Source: Actinostola sp. cb2023
Lineage: Eukaryota; Cnidaria; Anthozoa; Actiniaria; Actinostolidae
Length of the DNA stretch: 64,000 bases
Assembly: GCA_033675265.1 (NCBI GenBank)
Contig: JAUJYZ010000850.1
Span: forward strand, 427,501-491,500
Reading direction: 5' to 3'
Shown here piece by piece: positions 22,980 to 64,000 of the stretch; the first letter of the stretch is position 1; each line of letters begins with the position of its first letter. The position numbers and the translations under genes were made by a program. The notes under the pieces were generated by a model. It was not told where the DNA came from. It saw only the letters and a program-made list of their open reading frames with translations, and searched no databases.

Positions 22980-25545
22980 GGATATATGTTAATGTAAAGA
23001 CGATGAGAAATTGAATGGAAAACTGATAATTTTTGATACAAACTTCAGGAGCAAAGAGACGACGTGTTGTAAATGATCTGGTAGTCTTCTTATTGTGATA
23101 ATCTTTAAAAAAATATTTCACACTTCTAAAAAGTCTGAACGGCGAAGTCGGCGAAGCAACAATCAAACCAGGCCAACAGTGAAAAGGCTATCAAAGCTCC
23201 ATGGTAGTCGCCATTTAGAATTCTGAAATGTCACGGCCTCGTTCATCTTTTAATACTACCAATCGCTGATTCGCAGAATAAAATAATGACTTGTGACCAC
23301 AAAACACTCATTTCAACCCGTCACAAGAATGTCACGCAATCATGACGAAAGTAACGCAATCCATGAATTTATCTAACTTTCAATAGTAATTCATTTCGGT
23401 TCGCGTAAACGCCATCGTTTCAGGATTTTCGAGGGTTTCAAGTGAATTATGTCTGTAATGATATCTCGTTATCTGTAAGGTGAGTGTCAAATGGATATAT
23501 TTGGTCTAATTCAATCATCTATCGTTTGTACAACACAACTTGTCATAACAGCAAAACTCATCAAGAATAAGCGATTTTCGTTTAGCTTCGATTGAAAAGC
23601 CAAAGGAAATCTTGTATAAAATATTTTTAAATTGCAGAACAAAGGATGTTTTTGAAATATTTGTAGTGTAACTGTAAATAATTCTTGAAGTTTCACCGAT
23701 TTTTCTTTTACAAAGGGTAGTAGTGAGTACTGTTGGCCCCTCTCAGTCAAGGCAATGGTTATCAGTATAACAGACGTGTTTTTCAGTAATTTTTGTTTTT
23801 CTACGTTCAGAATTTCAACTATTTTATTCAACAATAATTGTAAACTATCTTCTCAGAAGTTTTTCATTCATTTTTCCTGACATTTTGTCCACTGGTAATG
23901 AAGAGATCCCGGCGTTGAGGTCAGATTGAGACAGAGTTTTGAATAATATAACTTCCATTATTTATATTGTAAATATTCAAATCTCAAGATGTTTAAGTTT
24001 ATTCTGTCCATTTGAATTGAAGCAACCGTAAATGCATTCTATTTGCGAGATGTAATTGTCCGGTATTTTTGTGTCTTCTATTATTCTGCCCCCTTAAACA
24101 CGTGTACGGCCTGCGTGTGGCCAGCGACAATAAGGCAGAGATCTAGTTGGAACTGCAGGTGAGGGCGAAAAGCCACCAATCACCGCCCGTGTTTGCCAAA
24201 GCTTTCATCTGACGTAAGGCTAGGAACAAACCTTACCTGTGAAGCAAGGACAATAAAAAACAGATATCAGAATAAATTATATATTTTTTCCTTACCGAAA
24301 ATCTTGGGATTTTACCTTGGGAAGTTCTAACTTTTCCCTGGGGGACGTTTCCCTTTAGACACCCAAAGTAAATCGACGTAAATTAATTGATAAAACAGTC
24401 CATTTTACGCGGCAATTTTTGTTTTCGTTAACATAGAATTTAATTATTGATTTGCAATATCAATGATTCCCGTAGTAAAATTCAATTATACCTCACGTAA
24501 TCCTATCGGATATTCATTCATTTAACCCTGTGACCTTCTTAAAGTACGCGAGCTCTGTCTGCCATTTTGTTCAAATATTTGCCCAATTATTCTGCATCAG
24601 TCAGTTCGTCAAACAAGCTCGTCAGAACAATACAAATGTCACTTTTTGACGGAATATCAAATGAGTATCAATTGTCCGATAGCAGATGGCCGTCGATCAA
24701 GTTCACCAACAGCTGCCATAAACCACAGTTTTAACCTCGCTTTGTCAACAAACACCCTAAAACGGAGAGACCCATCAGCGTAACCCCAAATTATACTGCT
24801 TCACAAGTTTGACTTTGCATCTCATGTGCTTTCGCGCGCGCGCGACGTTTTACGTGTGGTGGTATAAAAGCCGCTGCACCTGTATACCTTGTACCCTTGA
24901 CCTGGGGAGGTGCCGTTCTCACGATAAACGTATACGTGGATCACTTGGAAACTCCTCCGGTAGCGACCATTTGGTTTTAAATCTCAAAATAAATTGTGAA
25001 GGCGTAGAGTTCTGAGTGATTTGTATGAGCAAGATTTGAGTATCGGAAATTCAGTTATCAGATATACCGAAATGACTGATAAAAATGACGATGATAGTCT
25101 GGGTGTATAGGATGCCAGTTTTCAGTACTCAAAAACATGAGTGTTTTATAATTTTCAATCCATTTTGTTTAATCACCATTGTGAATAATCAAAAACGTCC
25201 AGCTTCGACCCCAAGGACATATGGCCCTCTTTCATGTCCACTGTTGCCATGGTAGCTTCCTTGGACGGCAGAAATGTGATATTTTTGATCACCAATCAAT
25301 TTCTCCGCCCCTGCTATTAATCTAATGGTTTCAAAGTGCAAAACATTTGGAATATCAAAACAATGCCAGAATCGTTTCCATGGAAATAACTATAACAAGA
25401 TTAAAGATGAAACAGTCTTGATTGGTGTGAGAGTTGTGCTAATTAACGGTTAGTTGTCACATATACTTCATGATGGCTGCGTTTCCAGCTTTGTGTAGTG
25501 GTAACACATCGGATCGGCTAGCATCCTGAAGCCGTGAGTTTTAGT
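22980..25545. other. intergenic, no gene recognised; one TATA-box match
   Basis: Only short, unconvincing open frames are present. GGTATAAAAG at 24861-24870 is followed by GC-rich sequence and could be a core promoter. The frame after it (68 codons) shows no known family. I found no repeat with readable ends here. Confidence 0.4.
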
Positions 25546-25548
25546 AAG

Positions 25549-25625
25549 TCCCGCCCCCCGGGGGGGTACTCCCATATATACGCTATATAGGTATGTGCCC
25601 CCCTCCCCGGGGGGTCCCACCGAGG
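25549..25625. repeat. fragment of a GGTACTCCCATATAT repeat
   Basis: CCCCCCGGGGGGGTACTCCC leads into ATATAC-GCTATATAGGTATGTG and C/G runs that nearly mirror the start. I recall this GGGGTACTCCCATATAT/GCTATATAGGTATGTGC combination as a common repeat in coral-type genomes. That is memory, not a search. Confidence 0.4.
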
Positions 25626-25964
25626 CACTGACTTTCTCTTTGTAATTCTTTCGCTACAATCCAAAATGCATGGGACTCTACGGCAACATCCATCACTGAC
25701 GTCACGTCCCACCCATTTGGGTAGGTGGGAGGATATTTTAATGTTGTTAATATATTTATAGATTTATATGTAATATTCTTAGATACTTAGTTTTTTTTAG
25801 CACGTGCGCGTTCTAATGAGTTTGATTGTAAGCTCCTTTGTGTTAACGTGAATAAATAAATAACTTAAATTACTTATAATTACTTATGAGATGAGCAAGA
25901 AGTAAGGCAGTATTTGCTTCTAATATGCCTGATAGGCTTACACTGGTAGGGGTGTATAATGAAG

Positions 25965-26079
25965 GCTCGGACACGCGATGCAACTTTTCTTGCAACGTTA
26001 ATTGCGCGCAACAGTTGCAAAAGTAGGATCGAGTTCTACTTCTGAAACTGTTGCGCGCAACGTTGCATCGTGTGACACC
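25965..26079. mobile_element. palindromic MITE rich in TTGCGCGCAAC
   Basis: GGACACGCGATGCAACTTTT mirrors AACGTTGCATCGTGTGACACC. Inside are several GCGCGCAAC/GTTGCGCGC blocks, so sub-palindromes repeat within the larger palindrome. Confidence 0.7.
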
Positions 26080-26419
26080 CCAAAAAAACTCTTGTTGCGC
26101 GCAACGTACGACTATTTCTTCACTAATCATATTCATTTTGAAATCACTAGTAAATCCTGCAATCTGATTGGCTAAAAATGGTGCGATTAAATCATTAATT
26201 GCACTATTTTGGATCGTTAATTGCACCAATTTTTTATTTTTTTATTTTCGCACAGAAACTCTAATTTTATTAAATTCAAACGATTCTTCATAAAAAGTAA
26301 TTTGTAATTTAGAATGAAAGAGTTGTATTTCAGGCATCAAAATTATTCTTATTATTGCAACTTACCACCTAAATATAACGAGTGTATTTGAAAAGATTTC
26401 AAAATGAATATGATTAATA

Positions 26420-26562
26420 GGTAATCAGGAACTGAGTGTCGTGCAATTTTGGTCTGAAATCATACTCGTGATAACAAATTGCACTCCCGCTACGCGGTCG
26501 TGCAATTTTGTTATCACTCGTATGATTTCAGACCAAATTGCACTCCACTCAGTTCTATTACC
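26420..26562. mobile_element. 143-bp near-perfect palindromic MITE
   Basis: GGTAATCAGGAACTGAGTG mirrors CACTCAGTTCTATTACC. The inner arms pair through TTTTGGTCTGAAATCATAC and GTATGATTTCAGACCAAA around a CGCTACGCGGTCG centre. Confidence 0.8.
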
Positions 26563-26682
26563 ATTATTTATCTTCAGTGTATTGTCGTTAATTCCTTTGC
26601 GATAAAAGTGCTTTGATCCAATGCATGTCAAAGTGTTCAAAATAAACCAATAATACTTATTCCAGTAACGGTCGTTTCGTAG

Positions 26683-26717
26683 TGACGTCATAGCATGACG
26701 TCATAGCAGTGACGTCA
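26683..26717. promoter_or_regulatory. three perfect TGACGTCA (CRE/ATF-type) sites in 35 bp
   Basis: TGACGTCA occurs at 26683-26690, 26696-26703 and 26710-26717, separated by TAGCA or TAGCAG. Each is the full palindromic CREB/ATF consensus. They lie about 6 kb upstream of the CHD start codon. They may be a simple duplication and not an enhancer. Confidence 0.4.
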
Positions 26718-27142
26718 TAGCGTATTACTGAGGTGACGGCCTCGCCCACATAAGGGACACCTATATCAAAATATAATGGAAATTCGTAGCTTTTTATATC
26801 ATTTCTAAAAAACAAGTTGCAAAAGAAATCATCGTTAACCGATAATAGTATTAGAAATGCAGGTACCACAGGTAACCCAACCAGTTCATAAAACCTGGTG
26901 CGCGCGCATGCGCACCTGTTAGTTGAAATATAGCAAATATATAAAATACCATATATCGTCATCATCATCATCATCATCAATATTATATCATCACTATCAT
27001 CATCTTATTGTTATCATCATCATCTTTGATGCTATTAATCATTCTTGTCAAAATCGCGGTAAGACTTTTTATCAGCAGCAATTATACCCCGAAAAATGTG
27101 CACTTTCGCCCAAAAAAAACGACATCACTGCATCAAATTGTG

Positions 27143-27476
27143 TAAAGGCCTTGTTACACGGTGAAACGTTTTCGTGAAACTGTTCGTGAAACGGTGGGAG
27201 ACAGGTTTCACCAAGAGTTTCACCGTGTAACATGGTCGTTTTCAGGAAACTTTTTCGAATTTGCTTTGCGAGCCAGTTTCATGAAAAGCCTAGAACTTCT
27301 TTCTACTTTTTCGTGAAACTCGCAGCAGAAAAGTGTTTCATCAAACCAGCCATTGCACCGTGTAACACACCTCGTGAAACTTGTTTCAGCAAACATGTTA
27401 CACGGTGAAACTGTCTTGCACTGTTTCACGAAAAAGTTTCATGAAAAAGTTTCACCGTGTAACAATTAAGGCCTTA
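27143..27476. mobile_element. 334-bp palindromic MITE built of GTTTCAC/GTGAAAC units
   Basis: TAAAGGCCTTGTTACACGG mirrors CCGTGTAACAATTAAGGCCTTA. About a dozen GTGAAAC or GTTTCAC words, in both orientations, fill the interior. The AAAGGCC-TGTT tip resembles the tip of the element at 60587-61073 (AAAGGCCGTGTTTA). Confidence 0.8.
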
Positions 27477-27719
27477 AGTCTGAGTGAATATTCAACAGTA
27501 GAATCCATGATTTCAAAAGCACTTGTTCGATTTGAATGAACCCGAGGGACAGTGGAGGAGAGGGGACAAACTTCCAGGCTTGTTATTTTTTTAGTTTTCA
27601 TTTTGGTGTCTAGATGGATTGTCCTGAGTTTTTGGTCTCATTTTTTCTTTTTTTTTTTCTTTCTTTTTTTCTTTTTTTTCCACTCCTTTTCATATTTCTT
27701 ATGCAAGGCAGACAATAAA

Positions 27720-27970
<251 letters not shown>

Positions 27971-28019
27971 CTATATTATGATGATAATGATGATTATATT
28001 AAATAATAAATGATGTTGG

Positions 28020-30005
28020 TGCTAACTATAACTGATGATGGTGATGATAATTATAACCGAATAATTATAATGATGATGATAATAATAATTTACTACCAAT
28101 AATTATAATGATTCTGATTCTGATAATAATAAATGATGTTGATGCTAACTATAGTGATGGTGTTGATAATTATTATGATGGTGATGACAATGATAATGAT
28201 AATTATGATAATGTTGTTGATAATTATAATAATGTTGATGATGATGTTGATGCTAACTATAGTGATGGTGTTGATAATTATTATGATGGTGATGACAATG
28301 ATAATGATAATTATGATAATGTTGTTGATAATTATAATAATGTTGATGATGATGTTGATGCTAACTATAGTGATGGTGTTGATAATTATTATGATGGTGA
28401 TGACAATGATAATGATAATTATGATAATGTTGTTGATAATTATAATAATGTTGATGATAATTATGATGGTGATGATAATTATAATAATGTTGATGATAAT
28501 TATAATGATGGTGATGATAATTATAATAATGTTGATGATAATTATAATGATGGTGATGATAATTATAATGATGTTGATGATAATTATAATAATGTTGATG
28601 ATAATTATTATGATGGTGTTGATAATGATAATGATGTTGATGATAATGATAACTTTATTCCTCAAAACAAATTACAAATAAGAGATAGAAAAATAGATAA
28701 AAATCCTTATTTACAAAATTTAAAATGATCGCTTGGATTGTTCAATAACAATTAACTAATGAATGATATTAATTAAAATACAAACAATATTTAATTATAA
28801 TGATGGTGATGATAATTATAATGATGCCTGGTGACAGGCTGGTGATGATAATTATTATGATGGTGTTGATAATTATAATGATGTTGATGATAATTATAAT
28901 GATGGTGATGATAATTATAATAATATTGATGATAATTATAATGATGGTGTTGATAATTATAATGATGGTGTTGATAATTATAATGATGTTGATGATAATT
29001 ATAATAATGTTGATGATAATTATTATGATGGTGTTGATAATTATAATGATGTTGATGATAATTATAATGATGTTGATGATAATTATTATGATAATGGTGT
29101 TGATAATTATAATGATGTTGATGATAATTATAATGATGGTGATGATAATTATAATAATGTTGATGATAATTATAATGATGGTGTTGATAATTATAATAAT
29201 CTTGTTGATAATTATAATAATGGTGATGATAATTATTATGATGGTGATGATAATTATAATGATGCCTGGTGATGATAATTATTATGATGGTGATGATAAT
29301 TATAATGATGGTGATGATAATTATAATGATGCCTGGTGATGATAATTATAATGATGGTGATGATAATTATAATGATGGTGATGATAATTATAATGATGCC
29401 TGGTGACAGGCTGGTGATGATAATTATTATGATGGTGTTGATAATTATAATGATGTTGATGATAATTATAATGATGGTGTTGATAATTATAATAATCTTG
29501 TTGATAATTATAATAATGGTGATGATAATTATTATGATGGTGATGAAAATTATTATGATGGTTAATTAATTAATATCTTTATTTATATAGCGCTATTTCA
29601 TGGTATGTCAATAGCGCTTTACAGAGTGATGATGGTGATGATAATTATAATGATGCCTGGTGATGATAATTATTATGATGGTGATGATAATTATAATGAT
29701 GGTGATGATAATTATAATGATGCCTGGTGATGATAATTATAATGATGGTGATGATAATTATAATGATGGTGATGATAATTATAATGATGCCTGGTGACAG
29801 GCTGGTGATGATAATTATTATGATGGTGATGATAATTATTATGATGGTGATGATAATTATAATAATGCCTGGTGATGATAATTATTATGATGGTGATGAT
29901 AATTATTATCATCACAATCAAGAACTTCTAGTTCATTTTCTATATGATAATTATTATGATGGTGATGATAATTATAATGATGGTGATGATAATTATAATG
30001 ATACT
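28020..30005 (+). repeat. GAT/AAT compound microsatellite with higher-order structure
   Basis: About 1.9 kb of GATGATAATTATAATGATGG-type repeat. A 117-bp higher-order block containing GATGCTAACTATAGTGATGG is present three times at 28137-28450. GATGCCTGGTGACAGGCTGG interruptions recur at 28825, 29396 and 29788. Single-copy breaks occur at 28650-28798 and 29573-29630. Long open frames on both strands (poly-Ile/Met, Asp/Asn/Tyr) are period-3 artefacts. Confidence 0.95.
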
Positions 30006-30019
30006 GATGCATGCGAGAA

Positions 30020-32556
30020 TATATGTAGATTTAAATTATAAGATGTTAACCTGAATTATATTCAATTCAGAAACAATAGACAGACGTAGCTGATGGTAAA
30101 CTAATTTCACGCACATGCCGGCTCGCACGTTTGGGTGACTCACACACAGGAACGTGATAAAAGAACGTAAAAATAACCAAATATTTATGAATCCAATAAG
30201 CATCTAAAAAATATCCCTGGGCGGGTGGGGTGAGTCAGCCGGTATCTTCCCCTACATCTAAATTCTCATTCACATTTTTTTTAGTTTTAAAATTTAGTTG
30301 ACGTCACGACGCTAGCCGGGATATACTCAGATGCCGCTGGATGTTTCGCAACTCAACCGTCAGGCCACAAGTGATCACTCAATTCAAACACGTAGGAATT
30401 TCAGGGGGCGCGCTTATGAACTCACCCGGGATATACATTTCTGTGCAGGACGCGGGCCGATACATTTGTATCTGTAACAAAGACAATTAATCCCGTCCCC
30501 TCCAGTACAAGGGAATTATCGGGGGAAATCCTTCACTTTAATTGTTTGATTATGTTTCATGACAGTTCAATGAATGAACATGAATGAATGAATGAATGTG
30601 TACCGATGAAACGAATTACCGAATGTAAACAGAACACATCGTAGAATTACCAAGAATTAGGTTTTATTAACCTCTAAAAAGAAGGAAACTACAACAAAGT
30701 TATGTTTATACCTCGACATATATGTGATGTTGGTACCTTTTAATATCCGCGCGAGCCGAAAAATTAAAGAAAGCCATACAGAGGCGATATTTCTTGCTTC
30801 ACTTGTGCCGAGACACGTAAAGAGAGATTTTAACATTTATCTGTGTCTCTGAAGGCCATCTAATGACTTGATGTTCTAATGGGGCACACTCCCGAGCGAA
30901 AATGAGATTTGAAAGGGATGAAATTTAATAGTTGTCAGAGGCTGATTATAATGAAATGTTCGATTAGCACCTAATATTCATTTTAAACAATCCAACCGTT
31001 TCACTTGTTATGGATGAACAACTTCACATAGAAATTGCTATACCACAACTCACGCGATTTGGATTATCACAGAACGAGAACTCTAAGGCCAAAAGTTTGA
31101 AAAGATACTAAAAATAGCGCCCTTGTGTTGCTAGTTTCTGGACAAAAGTTGTGGCCACCGCAAACTTTTCCCCGAAAAAGTCAAATGGAAACAAAAGCTT
31201 TAAAATTCCCTTTGAAGCCACACTGAAAGAGCCCAATTCGTTTGTCTGACACTTTGTCTTCTTAATTCCCTGGAAATATTCATTAAGGCTTATTTTCTGC
31301 TCTGAAGTAACGGTACTGTAGATTTTCCTTTGACAATGTTTGGCCTTTACGGTCAAAGAAAATGTATGCCTCCCCCCTCAACATCCGGGTCCTGTCAAGA
31401 CGTCGCGTTCTGATTGGTTGATTCAAGGCCCGTAACGTGGTCGCCACTGAAAGCATGATATTCATCGAAGAGCTTTCACAGAACTCTGGCATTATTCACT
31501 GCAAGGAATTTCTAGCCGACTTTCTTTCTTCCTACGGGCTTTGTAAACTTCATGTTGTTTAGGTTAGTTTGGTGATTTCTTGTTTGACCATGTTTTGATC
31601 GCGTTGTTGACCTGGAATGACATCAGTTCCTCTGTCGGAGCGCTCGTGTAAGCCAGCCAAAATACATCGTCCTGTATTTCTCTTATTTCGCTTTTGTTCT
31701 GACATTGACGTTGCAAGCCAGCGTGGTTTGACGCTCAACACAGTGCACGTTGAGGCTTCAGTGACAATTCTTCGCATTTGGCCGGCTCCCACGAGACCTT
31801 CACCTGAGATTGTTGTGATCTGGACGCCAGGCAGCAAATTTGCACATTTGAATCAACTGTGAAAGCGAGTTTTCAATTTGTTGTGTTACATACAACAAGT
31901 GAAGGGGTTTTTCACCTGGCATTACGCTTGGTGATGATTGTTGTGTTTTGTCCAATTTCACTTTACTAATCTTCATTGATCACTGTTTAGGTGGACGGCG
32001 GTATTTTCACCAAACCGAAGAAAACGGTACACCACGCAATCTAAGGATCAGAAATTGAACTTTTTTTTTTAACCGAAATCTATTTTTTTGAAGGGAAGCG
32101 AGCCTCGACCGTTTGGGAGTGGGGCTCGCTAGTAGAAGAGATACCCGCTCGAAGCACGATCACAAATTTCGTAATTTGCCCTCGCACGGCTTTTCTGTCT
32201 TAGAATTTGGCCTCTTTCGTTCTTCTCCGACTCAACTTGGTTAGTATTTTAACTGTTTAACAGGATTTCCGAAGCCTTCTAATTGAAGAACATCAAGAAT
32301 TCCGAAGCACTCGGCTACATTCGGTGGATCGTCGTTACGTACTGCTGTAGAAAGATGGTTTGCGAGCTGATAGCCATTCATTACTTGTTCGCAGCACATG
32401 TGCCTTCGTGTTAGATTGTTCAAATCTCAACCACGTAGTTCTGTTTTTTGGCCATATTTACATATCATATTACCATTAATTGATTGAGTTTTGTAGTTTC
32501 TGTAGGATTAGATATGTAGTACTTATTCTTTGTGTGACCCCCGTTTCATTTTGTAG
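30020..32556. other. upstream region of the CHD gene; no coding gene
   Basis: No credible coding frame is present. The region is more GC-balanced than its surroundings. A likely splice acceptor, CATTTTGTAG, ends at 32556 just upstream of the CHD start exon, so at least one non-coding first exon and the promoter should lie further left. I could not fix their positions. Confidence 0.45.
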
Positions 32557-32754
32557 GTGAACGAACAAAGAATTTGACTGCAGTGAAGAAATCCTATTTT
32601 TGATGGGCTGTCAGCGAAAGCCAAAGTCATTGACAATATAAAATGACTCTATGTTAATCTTGGATCTAAGCAAGCGACTGTGGAGGGACTTAAAGTGCCT
32701 TACGATCTTTGGAAGTTCGTTTGAGCGCTTACGAAGCGGCAACAGTGACTTGCC
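32557..32754 (+). promoter_or_regulatory. 5' leader of the CHD mRNA with three upstream ATGs
   Basis: If transcription enters through the acceptor at 32556, the leader has three upstream ATGs. These give a 12-codon uORF (32603-32641), a 4-codon uORF (32643-32657), and a 40-codon uORF (32651-32773) that overlaps the main start out of frame. The main ATG has the stronger context (GCC-ATG-G). This arrangement can lower or regulate translation. Confidence 0.5.
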
Positions 32755-63960
<31,206 letters not shown>

Positions 63961-64000
63961 GTAAGTTGAAAGTCTATTCTGCAACTCTACAAATGTACAT

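Noticed and set aside
23420..23490. Possible upstream non-coding CHD exon ending at CTGTAAG|GTGAGT
   Set aside because: It is a good donor match, but it is 9 kb away and there is no transcript support. One donor motif is not enough.
28093..30041. Open frames encoding poly-Ile/Met or Asp/Asn/Tyr repeats
   Set aside because: They are period-3 microsatellite translation on both strands, not coding.

Overview
The window is animal nuclear DNA. It holds two plus-strand, intron-rich genes with canonical GT-AG introns, spliced here by eye into continuous frames. The genome around them is AT-rich and crowded with palindromic transposon relics, minisatellites and microsatellites. Gene architecture and repeat types (a tRNA-derived SINE, CAGGGGCGGATCC elements, a TACTCCCATATAT-type repeat, many inverted-repeat elements) suggest a marine invertebrate. 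From memory the SINE and the TACTCCC repeat are most reminiscent of anthozoan cnidarians. That placement is an impression, not a proof.

Region 1 (1983-20485): a complete VAT1-like gene, a zinc-free MDR/quinone-oxidoreductase family protein. Ten coding exons give 537 residues. An acidic N-terminus is followed by the reductase core and a long Glu/Lys/Ala-repeat tail. Its introns carry a 21-bp minisatellite, a 9-bp-TSD palindromic element, tetranucleotide arrays and a 24-copy 89-bp minisatellite. Intron 7 holds a 7.05-kb TTAA-flanked DNA transposon relic (THAP-like 5' end) nested inside another small element.

Region 2 (20.5-32.5 kb): about 12 kb between genes with no convincing coding gene. It contains several inverted-repeat elements, a run of three TGACGTCA sites, and about 2.3 kb of (TAC)n and GAT/AAT microsatellite.

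Region 3 (32557-64000, running off the right edge): the 5' part of a class III CHD chromatin remodeller (CHD6/7/8/9, Drosophila kismet group). Twenty-eight coding exons give about 1778 residues: Gln-rich N-terminus, two chromodomains, both SNF2 ATPase lobes, and the SANT/SLIDE-like region. BRK domains, if present, lie beyond the window. Its introns contain a 2.3-kb long inverted repeat with 830-bp near-identical arms, Tc1/mariner-like elements whose interiors have become minisatellites, a tRNA-derived SINE, and four copies of a repeat that ends in a GAT microsatellite.

The two genes have no obvious functional link. The most notable feature of the window is the layered mobile-element biology: TTAA-specific elements, nested insertions with readable target duplications, minisatellites growing inside MITEs, and elements that stop 25-40 bp before splice acceptors.
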